In this document: one piece after another, positions 54,047 to 62,736 of the stretch
Layout: every line of letters begins with the position of its first letter
How positions within the stretch are numbered: the stretch's first letter is position 1
Assembly (NCBI RefSeq): GCF_900142845.1
Contig: NZ_FSRU01000001.1
Location: 992,001 to 1,056,000, forward strand
DNA length: 64,000 bases
Direction: 5' to 3'
Origin: Paraburkholderia phenazinium
Lineage (GTDB): Bacteria > Pseudomonadota > Gammaproteobacteria > Burkholderiales > Burkholderiaceae
Position numbers and translations under genes: made by a program
The notes under the pieces: model-generated
What the model was told of the DNA's origin: nothing
Seen by the model: the letters and a program-made list of their open reading frames with translations, nothing else
Databases searched by the model: none

Positions 54047-55861
54047 ATGTCTATGGATACGGCACGGGGACGCCGCAGCGTGATGGGTGAAGGCGGACGG
54101 CTGCGACGCACGCGCGTCTGCTTCGCGGTGCTCGGCGCGCTCGGCATGACGCTCGCCGGCGGCGCCCATGCGCAATCGCTCGAGACCCAGGCGGCCGCCG
54201 GCACGGCGCCGCCTACCGAGAGCACGGTGATCAACCTGATCAACCTGCTCGTCAAACAGGGCGTGCTGACGAAGGCAAGCGCGAGCGGCCTGATCGCCCA
54301 GGCGCAGGCCGAAGCCGCGCAGGCAAAGGCGGCCTCGGCTTCCGCGCCGCGCGCCGCCGCAGCCGTGGTGAATGCGCCGACCCAACCGGGCGACGTCGCC
54401 GTGCCGTACGTGCCGCAAGTGGTGCGGGACCAGATTCGCGACCAGGTGAAGCAGGAAGTGGTGGCGCAGGCCAAGGCCGAGAACTGGGCGCAGCCGAACA
54501 CCTTTCCGGATTGGGTCTCGCGCATCACGATCAACGGCGATGTGCGTGTGCGTGACGAGGGCGAGTACTTCTCGCCGCGCAACGTGACGGGTCTGACGAA
54601 CTTTGCGGCTATCAACTCGGGTACCCCGTACGACGTCAATCCGAATACCAACACGAGCGTCCCGCCGCAACTGAATACTACTCAGGATCGCAACGAAGCC
54701 AGCGTCCGTGCGCGTCTGGGCGTGACCGCCGTGATCTCGGACCAGTTGAGCACAGGCGTGCAACTGGCGAGCGGCGACACCGACGGCCCGGCGTCGACCA
54801 CCACGCTGCTCGGTAACGACTTCGGCAGACAGAATATCTGGCTGAACCAGGCCTGGTTCAAATATCAACCCCTGGGATGGCTAAACGTCACCGCGGGTCG
54901 CTTCGACAATCCGTTCTTCTCGTCGGATCTGCTGTATTCGAGGGACCTGGAGTTCGACGGCATTGCCACGAACTTCCGTCACCTCTTGCCGGGTAACGAC
55001 AGTGTGACGCTGTTCGGTACGGCCGGTGTATTCCCGATCCAGTACAGCTCGGACAGCTTCGTCGGCGAAAATGCGGATTCGTCCTCGAGCAACACGAAGT
55101 GGATGCTGGGCGCGCAACTGGGTGCCGAGTGGAAAATCGACGAGCAGAACAAGCTCAAAGGCGCGATTGCCTACTACGACTTCATGAATCTGAAGGGCGA
55201 GTTGTCCGCGCCATGCGCGCTGTACCTGGGCGCGACGAGCTGCAGTACCGACGACGATGCGCCCGCTTCCATGCAAAAGGGCAACACGCTGATCGCGCTG
55301 CGCAACATTGCGCAGAATCCGAATCTCCCGGCGGGCGACACGCCCGAGCCGCAGCTCTTCGGGCTGGCCTACAACTACCGCCTGTTCGACGCCAAGCTCG
55401 AGTGGGATACCAAGGTGACGGACCTCTTCAAGCTGCGGCTCGACGGCGAGTACGTGCGCAACCTGGCGTACAACACGAACACCGCCTTCAGCGCGGCCTC
55501 GACGCCGGTCAACAACTACAACAACGCGAGTTCGTCCAGCACAGTTACCCAGGCGGACTACAAGAGCGGCGCCAACGGCTTCCTGTTCAAGGTGACGCTC
55601 GGCGAGCCGGATACGCTGGAGAAGGGGCAGTGGAACTTCTCGGTGACGTACAAGTATCTGGAACCGGACGCAGTGCTCGATGCGTTCACCGATCCGGACT
55701 TCAACCTGGGCGGCACCAACGCGAAGGGCTACATCATCGGCGCGCAGTATGCGGTCGCACGCAATGCGTGGTTGTCGGCCCGCTATCTGAGCGCACGCGA
55801 AGTCTACGGGCCGCCGCTGTCGATCGACGTGCTGCAGCTCGAACTTGACGCCCATTTCTGA
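54047..55861 (+). CDS. Putative porin (Porin_5-type outer-membrane protein)
   Basis: 604 residues from ATG 54047, chosen because GTGGAG sits seven bases upstream; ATG 54041 is too close to it. A signal peptide ends AHAQS. The next 100 residues are an Ala/Gln-rich helical periplasmic segment. The barrel then shows ITINGDVRVRDEGEYFSPRN, NEASVRARLGV, WLNQAWFKYQPLGWLNVTAG and terminal strands ending ELDAHF, which matches the 'putative porin' family. It lies 107 bases after tonB in the same direction. It could be the TonB partner or a passive pore of the system. Confidence 0.82.
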   Translation: MSMDTARGRRSVMGEGGRLRRTRVCFAVLGALGMTLAGGAHAQSLETQAAAGTAPPTESTVINLINLLVKQGVLTKASASGLIAQAQAEAAQAKAASASAPRAAAAVVNAPTQPGDVAVPYVPQVVRDQIRDQVKQEVVAQAKAENWAQPNTFPDWVSRITINGDVRVRDEGEYFSPRNVTGLTNFAAINSGTPYDVNPNTNTSVPPQLNTTQDRNEASVRARLGVTAVISDQLSTGVQLASGDTDGPASTTTLLGNDFGRQNIWLNQAWFKYQPLGWLNVTAGRFDNPFFSSDLLYSRDLEFDGIATNFRHLLPGNDSVTLFGTAGVFPIQYSSDSFVGENADSSSSNTKWMLGAQLGAEWKIDEQNKLKGAIAYYDFMNLKGELSAPCALYLGATSCSTDDDAPASMQKGNTLIALRNIAQNPNLPAGDTPEPQLFGLAYNYRLFDAKLEWDTKVTDLFKLRLDGEYVRNLAYNTNTAFSAASTPVNNYNNASSSSTVTQADYKSGANGFLFKVTLGEPDTLEKGQWNFSVTYKYLEPDAVLDAFTDPDFNLGGTNAKGYIIGAQYAVARNAWLSARYLSAREVYGPPLSIDVLQLELDAHF

Positions 55862-55869
55862 GGCGAGCC

Positions 55870-56547
55870 ATGAGAACGTCCACCCAAGCGTGTCACCGCA
55901 TCCTGCTCGCAGCCGGCTTGCTCGGCGGCCTGTTGTGCGTCGCCGCGCCGGCTTCGGCGCAGAGCATCGAAGACCGGTTGCGCTCGCAACTTCGTACCAC
56001 TACGCAGCAGTTGCGCGATCTGCAGGACGGGCAGGCGCAGTTGCAGGCCGACAAGGCCCAGGCCGAGCAGCAGCGCGACAAGGCGCAGGCCGACCTGAAA
56101 CAGGCGCAAGCCGACCTGGCCGCTGCCAAAGGCAACTCGGGCGAGCAGGCGGCCGCGCAACGTTCGCTCGCCGCCGAGAAGGCGAGTCACGCGAAGGACG
56201 ACCAGCAACTGGCGAAATATCGTTCGGCGTACGAAGACCTGGTCGCGCAGTCGCGTTCGCATGACGCCGAACGTACCCAGGCGGAAGGCCAGCTCAAGAC
56301 GGCATCTGCGCAACTGCAGACCTGCGAGGCAAAGAACGCCCAGCTCTATGAAGTGGGCCACGAGATCCTCGATGCGTATGAGCACGTCGGTTTCGGCACA
56401 TATCTGAAATCGCGCGAGCCGTTTGCGCAAAGTGCGCGCGTGAAGTACGACGAGATCGGGCAGGACTTCGGCGACAAGCTCTACGCCGGGAAATTCGATC
56501 CGCGCGCAGCGGCAGCGCCGGCGTCCGCGCCGGCGGCGTCGAAGTAG
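55870..56547 (+). CDS. Periplasmic coiled-coil protein of unknown function
   Basis: 225 residues. A signal peptide (to about 31, ending ASAQS) precedes a long Gln/Ala/Lys-rich coiled coil (about 35-160, repeated QLQADKAQAEQQRDKAQADL pattern). A C-terminal segment follows with EVGHEILDAYEHVGFGTYLK and FAQSARVKYDEIGQDFGDKL. A single cysteine is present in LQTCEAKNAQ. It starts eight bases after the porin gene, so the two are coupled. A periplasmic scaffold spanning from porin to motor is one possibility. No family was recognised beyond the coiled coil. Confidence 0.8.
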   Translation: MRTSTQACHRILLAAGLLGGLLCVAAPASAQSIEDRLRSQLRTTTQQLRDLQDGQAQLQADKAQAEQQRDKAQADLKQAQADLAAAKGNSGEQAAAQRSLAAEKASHAKDDQQLAKYRSAYEDLVAQSRSHDAERTQAEGQLKTASAQLQTCEAKNAQLYEVGHEILDAYEHVGFGTYLKSREPFAQSARVKYDEIGQDFGDKLYAGKFDPRAAAAPASAPAASK

Positions 56548-56647
56548 GGCAGCGCTGCTCGGGCTGCTTCATGGATGGGCGTCTCGATGCGCAGCGCGCA
56601 CGACCTGTCGGGCGTGTTGGCATTCACCAGAACCAAGGGAAATGATC

Positions 56648-57214
56648 ATGGCAAGCAAGGAAACGGAAGTCGCACAAACCACCACCGCACAAAAGGTGCT
56701 CGAAGCAGTGGCGGTCGAACAGGTGGCGGATCTTTTCAAGGCGGCGGGTTACCGCGTGACCCCCGCCGAGCAGAACGGCATCGTTCAGTTGATGAGCGCG
56801 AGCCAGGGAGTGGGCTTTGCGGTGCGCTTCGGCAACGCCGCCGCGACCCAAGGCGCCTACCTCGACTACACGCTGAGTTGTGCGATGCAGGTGCAAGGCG
56901 AACTGCCGCCGGAACTGGTGTTGAGCTGGAATCGCTCGAAGCGTTTCGCGCGGTTGTCTTCCACCGCGCAATTCCTGCTGCTGGAGATGGACGTGATCGT
57001 CGCCGGTGGTGTGACCGAGCGCTATCTGAGCTCGACGATCGAACTGTGGGACCGCCTGATTCAGGAGTTTCTGCTGCATCTGCGCAACCGTCCGGCGATC
57101 GCGCAGGCCCAGCAGCAAGTGCAGCAGAGCCAGCAGGCGCCTGCGGCGAAGCGCGCCGAGGCGCAGCCGGCTGCGGAAGCAGGCGACGCCGCTCACGGGG
57201 CGACCCTGCAGTGA
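56648..57214 (+). CDS. YbjN-domain cytoplasmic protein
   Basis: 188 residues from ATG 56648 with AAGGGA seven bases upstream; ATG 56642 is too close to it. Residues about 15-145 fit the YbjN/secretion-chaperone-like fold: VADLFKAAGYRVTPAEQNGI, LVLSWNRSKRFARLSS and the LLLEMDVIVAGGVTERYL stretch. A Gln/Ala-rich tail follows. There is no signal peptide. The fold resembles type III secretion chaperones, so a role in holding a secreted partner, possibly the giant exoprotein, can be proposed but not shown. The stop overlaps the next gene (GTGA). Confidence 0.8.
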   Translation: MASKETEVAQTTTAQKVLEAVAVEQVADLFKAAGYRVTPAEQNGIVQLMSASQGVGFAVRFGNAAATQGAYLDYTLSCAMQVQGELPPELVLSWNRSKRFARLSSTAQFLLLEMDVIVAGGVTERYLSSTIELWDRLIQEFLLHLRNRPAIAQAQQQVQQSQQAPAAKRAEAQPAAEAGDAAHGATLQ

Positions 57215-57663
57215 AGCCGCGCGGCTATAGCGGCAGCTGGATCGGCGCGCTGGCAGCGGCGGTGGTCGGCTTGTTCGGATTCGGCGCGCCGGCGCAAGCC
57301 GGTACGGTGCCGGTCGATCAGGCACCCCAGGCATGGGTGACGTACGCGCAACGGATCTCGGCCCACTTCCAGGCGGCGCTCGAAGGCGAAGCGCCCGCAG
57401 CGCAGCGTTTTCACGCGTTTCTCGAGCAGCGGATGCAGCCCGACGCGGCTTCCGGCCCGACCGGGGTGCCGGTGGTGTTGAGCATCCGGACGTGGATCGG
57501 TGCGACGGGACGCGTGACGCAGGTGGAATTCGCGCCGTTCGGCGATCCGCAGGCCGAGGCGGATCTGCGGCAGGTGTTGAGCGCGCAGTCGGTCGGCCGC
57601 GCGCCGCCGCCCGGCATGCGGCAACCGGTAGTAGTGCGCCTGAGTCTGGCTGCACAGTTGTAG
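57211..57663 (+). CDS. Exported protein with TonB C-terminal-like domain
   Basis: 150 residues from GTG 57211, coupled to the YbjN gene. An N-terminal hydrophobic stretch (WIGALAAAVVGLFGFGAPAQAG) reads as a signal peptide or anchor. The C-terminal part (VPVVLSIRTWIGATGRVTQV, EFAPFGDPQAEADLRQVL, PPGMRQPVVVRL) has the pattern of a TonB C-terminal domain. There is no proline-rich spacer. It is therefore a second, short TonB-C-like protein in the same operon, perhaps an accessory that binds the same outer-membrane partner or competes with TonB. Confidence 0.75.
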   Translation: MKPRGYSGSWIGALAAAVVGLFGFGAPAQAGTVPVDQAPQAWVTYAQRISAHFQAALEGEAPAAQRFHAFLEQRMQPDAASGPTGVPVVLSIRTWIGATGRVTQVEFAPFGDPQAEADLRQVLSAQSVGRAPPPGMRQPVVVRLSLAAQL

Positions 57664-57728
57664 GCGACGGCGCGTTGCGCGACAGCGCACGGTCGTCGAT
57701 TGGCTAACGCAGGAGTGGGAGGTTTTCG

Positions 57729-58634
57729 ATGAAGACAGTTGCCAGGGTAGTGAGCGGCCTGCTTGTATGCGGGCCCCTGATGGGCGTCTCGCTTGCGGCG
57801 CACGCAGAGGACGACGTGATTGCCAGCACCGGTCAGGCGTCCGTCACGCAGTCGGATATCACGAGCGTGCTGCAGTCGCTCGACGCGAATACGCGGATGC
57901 GCCTCGCCGCAGATCCGGCCAGACTCGATCGGCTCGTGCGCGCCAAGCTCGCCGAGCAGACTGTGCTGACCGAGGCACGCGCCAAGGGTTGGGACAAGCA
58001 GCCGCAGGTGAAGCGCGTGCTCGAGCAGGCGCAGCAGGAAGCGCTCGCGCGCAGCTATCTGGCGTCGATCTCGGCGCCGCCGTCCGATTATCCTTCGGAC
58101 TCCGATATGCAGACGGCCTACGATCAGAACAAGTCGGTCTTCATCTTGCCGGCGGCGCTGCACTTTGCGCAGATTTTCATTGCCGCTCCGCAGACCGCGG
58201 ACAAGGCGACGCTCGACGCGGCTCGCAAGCAGGCGGCCGATCTGGCGAAACAGGCGCATGCGAGCGGCGCGGACTTCGCGGCCATCGCCAAGGGCAGTTC
58301 GCAGGACAAGGCGAGCGGCGCGAACGGCGGCGACATGGGTTTCGTGCCCGATCAGGCGCTGCTGCCGGAAATCCGCAAGGCCGCGGATGCGATGAAACCG
58401 GGCGACGTCTCGCAGCCGATCGAGACCGCCGCCGGTTTCCATATCGTCAAGCTGATCGAATCGCGCCCGGCGAGCGTGCGTCCGTTCGCCGACGTGAAAG
58501 AGCAGATCCGTGCGACCTTGCGTCAGCAGCGCGAGGCACAAACCGCCCAGGCTTATCTGGCGAAGGCGGTGGGGCCAGGCACGGTGGCGATCAACGAAGG
58601 CGCCCTGAAAAAGGCGCTGAGCGCGGCGCAGTGA
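57729..58634 (+). CDS. Periplasmic parvulin-type peptidyl-prolyl isomerase
   Basis: 301 residues with a signal peptide (to about 26, ending AHAE). A SurA/PpiC-like N-terminal helical region follows (about 30-125, with VRAKLAEQTVLTEARAKGWD). The parvulin domain has LHFAQIFIAAPQ, GGDMGFVPDQALLPEIRKAA and GDVSQPIETAAGFHIVKLIE. Such enzymes act as chaperones for outer-membrane and secreted proteins; in Bordetella, the parvulin Par27 binds filamentous haemagglutinin. Its place in the tpsB operon fits a chaperone for the giant exoprotein. Confidence 0.92.
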   Translation: MKTVARVVSGLLVCGPLMGVSLAAHAEDDVIASTGQASVTQSDITSVLQSLDANTRMRLAADPARLDRLVRAKLAEQTVLTEARAKGWDKQPQVKRVLEQAQQEALARSYLASISAPPSDYPSDSDMQTAYDQNKSVFILPAALHFAQIFIAAPQTADKATLDAARKQAADLAKQAHASGADFAAIAKGSSQDKASGANGGDMGFVPDQALLPEIRKAADAMKPGDVSQPIETAAGFHIVKLIESRPASVRPFADVKEQIRATLRQQREAQTAQAYLAKAVGPGTVAINEGALKKALSAAQ

Positions 58635-58650
58635 GCGCTGCGACAAACGC

Positions 58651-59433
58651 GTGGTGATCTTGGACAAAGGCCTGCACCCGCTCGACGAGCGCTATGTCGA
58701 CGAGTACGCGCTGCGCGACCAGGCGGGCGCCGGCGTGCAAGGCGTCCAGGTGACGCTGCGATGTCCGCTGTGCCTCGGGGTGCTGGTGCAGACGCATCGC
58801 CAACGGCGCGGGTTCGCCTATTTCAGGCACCTGTCCGACTCGGACTCCGCCCGCTGTCCGCTGGCGACCTCGAACTATCAGCCTGACGGCCTCGTCGTCA
58901 GCACCTTGTCGCGACCGCTGGTGGCGCAGGAGCAGCGTGCCCGCTTTCTGTTCAACTGGAAGCGGCACTTCCGGATTGCACGCGGCATGGTGCCGGTTTT
59001 GAGTCTCGAGCGCTTCACCGAATTGATCGAATACGCCGACGTCTTGAACCTGTGGTCCTATGCGCCGCTGGAGTTGAAGGACGTGCCCTATGTCCTGCTG
59101 GTGCTCGCCGGCTTTATCGCCGTGCGCAGCGGCGAGGAAGAGATGACGTGGGTGCGCTTCTGGTTCGACGGACGGGTGCGCGACGTCGGCGATCTGTGGC
59201 GTGCCGGCGCGCCGGCCGCGCAGTTGTTCCGGCTGATGTATCGGGACCCGCTTCATACGCCGTTTCCGACGGCCGCGGAGCTTCTGCACTGGGAGCGGGT
59301 GGTGCGGGTCGAGCGGGCGCAGGATATCGGCCGTGTGGCGATCAGCCGGGCTGAAATGCGGGCCTTCGATCGCTTCATGCAGCGCAATGCCGCAAAGCGG
59401 TTTGCGCATCGGGAAGACGGCGATGATCAATGA
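58651..59433 (+). CDS. CoiA-like zinc-finger protein of unknown function 2
   Basis: 260 residues from GTG 58651, 16 bases after the parvulin gene. It is the paralogue of the minus-strand protein at 36944. CPLC (C38, C41), FRH (H60) and C69 give the N-terminal zinc-knuckle pattern. The shared core includes ADVLNLWS, DVPYVLLVLAGFIA, WVRFWFDG and LFRLMYRDPLHTPFP. It has no signal peptide or membrane span. It overlaps the next gene by 11 bases. The function is unknown, but two copies tied to the secretion island suggest a shared cytoplasmic step. Confidence 0.72.
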   Translation: MVILDKGLHPLDERYVDEYALRDQAGAGVQGVQVTLRCPLCLGVLVQTHRQRRGFAYFRHLSDSDSARCPLATSNYQPDGLVVSTLSRPLVAQEQRARFLFNWKRHFRIARGMVPVLSLERFTELIEYADVLNLWSYAPLELKDVPYVLLVLAGFIAVRSGEEEMTWVRFWFDGRVRDVGDLWRAGAPAAQLFRLMYRDPLHTPFPTAAELLHWERVVRVERAQDIGRVAISRAEMRAFDRFMQRNAAKRFAHREDGDDQ

Positions 59434-59848
59434 GCGCGAAGAGATAGCCGTTCGGCAGACGGCTGGACCGGGTGCCCGGCGCATGCGCGCGTGGACCTTG
59501 GTCGTCGCGGTTTGGATCGGCGCGGCGCTTCCTGCGTCGGCGCAACGGGTGGTAGGTCCACCGGAAGGCGCAGCAACAGCGGCGCCGTCGAAGCGGGTTT
59601 GTGTGGACGCCGAAGTGGACGGCGTGCGCGCGCTTTCATACGACTGCCTCAGCCAGCAGCTTGCACCGGCCAGCGTGGCAGGCGGCGCGTCCGCGGCCAA
59701 TCCCGCGCAAGCGCTTGCCACCGGGCCCTCCAATCGCACGGGCACCTTCAACTACTCCGCCGAAAGCATCCGCTTCGGTTCGAACTGGGGCAAGTCGGTG
59801 ACGCCGCAGCGTCCGCAACCGCCTCAAGCCGTGCCGCTGCCCCGATGA
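59423..59848 (+). CDS. Small exported protein of unknown function
   Basis: 141 residues from ATG 59423, inside the end of the preceding gene. After a basic N-terminus (GARRMRAW) comes a hydrophobic signal segment (TLVVAVWIGAALPASAQ). The mature part of about 100 residues has two cysteines (RVCVDAEVDGVRALSYDCLS) that may form a disulfide, and a Pro/Gln-rich end. No family was recognised. Position in the operon and the exported nature suggest a periplasmic or surface accessory. Confidence 0.7.
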   Translation: MINEREEIAVRQTAGPGARRMRAWTLVVAVWIGAALPASAQRVVGPPEGAATAAPSKRVCVDAEVDGVRALSYDCLSQQLAPASVAGGASAANPAQALATGPSNRTGTFNYSAESIRFGSNWGKSVTPQRPQPPQAVPLPR

Positions 59849-59946
59849 GCACGCGCGACAAACGCGGCGGGATCGGATCACGCGGCGGGCATGCGGGACG
59901 TACACGCTGCGCAGATGCGTCATTCGCAAGGACGTGGGACAACGCT

Positions 59947-61374
59947 ATGAACGACAGGTCGCAATCTATTCGCAAGCCCCGCTGGGTCACGCTCGCGCTG
60001 GCGACGACGTGGGCCGCGGCGATCGCAGGCGGCGCGGCACTGCCGCCCGGCGCGCAGGCCCAGGAGTCGGCGCCGGCGCCGCTCGCGCAGGCCGCGCTGC
60101 CGAACTTCTCGAGCCTCGTCAAACGCTACGGCCCGGCTGTGGTCAACATTAGCGTGACGCGCGAGGTGACGCAGATGGGCGTGCAGTTGCCGCCCGGCAT
60201 CGAACCGGGTAACCCGCTTGCGCCGTTTCTGGCGCGGCGCGTAATCGGCAATCGCGAAGAAATGAGCCTGGGGTCGGGCTTTATCGTGAGCAGCGACGGC
60301 TACATCCTGACCAACCGTCACGTGGTGGGCGATGCGACCGAAGTCGACGTGAAGCTCACCGACAAGCGCGAGTTCAAGGGCAAGGTGATCGGCAGCGACG
60401 CGCTCTCCGATGTCGCGCTCGTCAAGGTGGACGCCAAAGATCTGCCGGCGGTCGTGACCGGCAATCCGAACCGCACCGAGGTGGGCGACTGGGTGATGGC
60501 GATTGGTTCTCCTTATGGATTTGCCAATACCGTGACGGCCGGCATCGTCAGCGCCAAGTCCCGTTCGCTGCCCGGCGAGGCATATATCCCGTTCATCCAG
60601 ACCGACGTTCCGATCAACCCCGGCAATTCCGGCGGCCCGCTGTTCGACCTCGATGGCCGTGTGATTGCGATCAATTCGATGATCTACACGAAAACGGGTG
60701 GCTACCAGGGTTTGTCGTTTGCGATTCCGATCGACGTGGCGCTCGACGTGAAGGACCAGTTGCAGAAGACCGGTCAGGTGAGCCGCGGACGGCTGGGTGT
60801 GGTGGTGCAGGAAGTCAGCCAGTCGCTCGCGCGCTCGTTTGGGCTGGCAAAGCCGGACGGGGCGCTGATCAGCACCGTGGAGCCGGGAGGGCCGGCCGCG
60901 CAGGCCGGCTTGCAACCGGGCGACGTCGTACTGGCAGTCAACGCCACACCGGTCAGCGACTCGGCCGATCTGCTGACGGCCGTCGCCAGGGTCCGGCCGG
61001 GCGGTCAGGTCGATCTGCTGGTCTGGCGTTCGAACACCGCGACGCATATGACGGTCACAGTGGGCGCGATGGATGCGAACGGCGCCGCACCCGCTGCGAC
61101 GCAGACGCCTTCGCGGCTTGGCGTGACGGTGCGGCCGCTGACGCCGCAGGAGCAGCAAAAGGTCGGCGTCGATCACGGTCTGCTGGTGCAGCAGGTGACG
61201 GGCCGCGCGGCGAGCGTCGGACTCAAGCCGGGCGATATCGTCCTGTCGGTCAACGAAACGCCGGTCGCGACGATCGATCAGCTTGCCGAGGCGCTCAGGC
61301 TCGCGCGTGGGAATGCGGCGCTGCTGATCCAGCGCGGCACGAGCCGCCAGTACGTGCCTATCGACCTCGGCTAG
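59947..61374 (+). CDS. Periplasmic DegP/HtrA-type serine protease with two PDZ domains
   Basis: 475 residues from ATG 59947, where the signal peptide begins (ending AQAQ near 39); an in-frame ATG at 59845 overlaps the previous stop and is an alternative. The trypsin-like domain has catalytic H125 (TNRHVVG), D155 (LSDVALVK) and S228 (PGNSGGP). Two PDZ domains follow (SRGRLGVVVQEVSQSLARSF, then RLGVTVRPLTPQEQQKVGVD). DegP can act as a chaperone as well as a protease, and in Bordetella it binds the TPS exoprotein FHA in the periplasm. As last gene of the tpsB operon it likely controls the quality of the giant exoprotein. Confidence 0.94.
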   Translation: MNDRSQSIRKPRWVTLALATTWAAAIAGGAALPPGAQAQESAPAPLAQAALPNFSSLVKRYGPAVVNISVTREVTQMGVQLPPGIEPGNPLAPFLARRVIGNREEMSLGSGFIVSSDGYILTNRHVVGDATEVDVKLTDKREFKGKVIGSDALSDVALVKVDAKDLPAVVTGNPNRTEVGDWVMAIGSPYGFANTVTAGIVSAKSRSLPGEAYIPFIQTDVPINPGNSGGPLFDLDGRVIAINSMIYTKTGGYQGLSFAIPIDVALDVKDQLQKTGQVSRGRLGVVVQEVSQSLARSFGLAKPDGALISTVEPGGPAAQAGLQPGDVVLAVNATPVSDSADLLTAVARVRPGGQVDLLVWRSNTATHMTVTVGAMDANGAAPAATQTPSRLGVTVRPLTPQEQQKVGVDHGLLVQQVTGRAASVGLKPGDIVLSVNETPVATIDQLAEALRLARGNAALLIQRGTSRQYVPIDLG

Positions 61375-61608
61375 TCACCGCGGTCGCGTGGAACCGTTAG
61401 CGGCGCGCAGCGAAACGCGAAGCCCGTGACTTGTGCGCGCCACGACGCACCTGGTTGAAATTGTCAGTACCTTTCGACATGCGGCTGAAACGCCCCGACC
61501 ACACAATTCGCAAGCACCGACGCTCGCGCCTGCAGCGGCCTTTTGTTGTGTCGGGCCATCCGTGACCCGCATGCGGATGCATAACAAACATCCACGTCGA
61601 GGATGCCC
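61375..61608. other. Gap after the DegP-type gene
   Basis: 234 bases with no gene or clear hairpin. AGTACCTTTCGACAT is a weak resemblance to the island motif. Presumably contains the promoter of the following gene. Confidence 0.3.
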
Positions 61609-62712
61609 ATGTTTAGCATGCCAAGCTCGTCCGAACACGCGAGTCAATCGCCCGGGCGCGAGATCGTATTACCGCCGCTCGCGGCAAACTCTTCCACATG
61701 GACCAATGTCGCCGCGGCGATCCGGACGATTGTCGAAGACCCCACGCTCGAAATGTACTTCGACGAATACCCGGGGGAATTCGACGCGCTGTCGAAGCAG
61801 GTCGACCGGACCGTGGACGCCGCCTTCGAACAGCATGACGAACGCGCCCTTGCGGACGTGCATGCCATTCTGTTCGCACTATATGACCTGCACGTTGCGC
61901 CGGCCGCGAGCATGCGCACGCACAACCAGTTCAATCCCTATCTGACCCGTCTGCGCGGCAGCATCGAACGCCGCTGGCTCGGCTCGGCGGCATTGGGCGA
62001 GATCGCACCGGTCGAACTGCGCACTCCGCAGGAACTGATCGAGGCGATTTGTTCGACGTCGGCGCGGCATCGCGCTTCGAAGCATCCGCTGTTCGATTTT
62101 CTTGAGACGCAGGCCACCCAGACGCAACTCACGGAATTCTTCCGCAGCGATAGTGCGCTCAACATCCGCTTTTTCGATCTGATCGTGCTTGCCTTGCTGG
62201 GCTCCGACCCGGCCGTGCGCGGCGAGCTTTCGCAGAACTTCTGGGACGAAGCCGGCAAGGGCGATCCGGTGCGCAGTCACGTGACGCTATTCCGCAACCT
62301 GCTGCTCACCACCGGCATTGCGCCGGCCGAGGACGATCACGCGTCCTTGCTCAACTGGCAGGGGCTTGCCGGCTATAACCTGTTCATGATGACCGGCCTG
62401 AACCGCAGCCAGGGCTTCAAGTCGCTCGGCGTCATGGCGGTGACGGAACTGCTGGACCCGTCCCAGTATGAAAAGCTCACGCGCGGTTGCCGGCGCCTTG
62501 GCCTCGGTGGCGCCGGCGAGCTGGACTACTACGACGAACACGTCAGCATCGATGTGGTGCATGCCGAAGGTTGGCTGTCGAACGTGATCGTCCCGCTGGC
62601 CGGTAAATTTCCGCATCGCATGAACGACGTCTACGTGGGCGCCCAATGGCGTTTGAATACCTGCGCCCAGTACTACGACGACCTGCACGAGAGCTTGCTT
62701 AGACTCGCCTGA
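61609..62712 (+). CDS. Haem-oxygenase-like diiron (iron-containing redox) protein 2
   Basis: 367 residues from ATG 61609, with GAGG six bases upstream (ATG 61603 is too close). It is a close paralogue of the protein at 10735. QNFWDEAGKGDP with RSHVTLF (E214, H224) and YYDEHVSIDVVHAEGW (H311, D315, H318) supply the expected iron ligands of haem-oxygenase-like diiron oxidases. Shared blocks include LDP-QYEKL-RGCRRLGLG and NWQGLAGYNLFM. It lies 234 bases after the DegP-type gene and has its own strong terminator. The substrate is unknown. The two copies border the whole secretion island. Confidence 0.85.
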   Translation: MFSMPSSSEHASQSPGREIVLPPLAANSSTWTNVAAAIRTIVEDPTLEMYFDEYPGEFDALSKQVDRTVDAAFEQHDERALADVHAILFALYDLHVAPAASMRTHNQFNPYLTRLRGSIERRWLGSAALGEIAPVELRTPQELIEAICSTSARHRASKHPLFDFLETQATQTQLTEFFRSDSALNIRFFDLIVLALLGSDPAVRGELSQNFWDEAGKGDPVRSHVTLFRNLLLTTGIAPAEDDHASLLNWQGLAGYNLFMMTGLNRSQGFKSLGVMAVTELLDPSQYEKLTRGCRRLGLGGAGELDYYDEHVSIDVVHAEGWLSNVIVPLAGKFPHRMNDVYVGAQWRLNTCAQYYDDLHESLLRLA

Positions 62713-62736
62713 CCGCACCTCAACCGCTTCCCGCTC

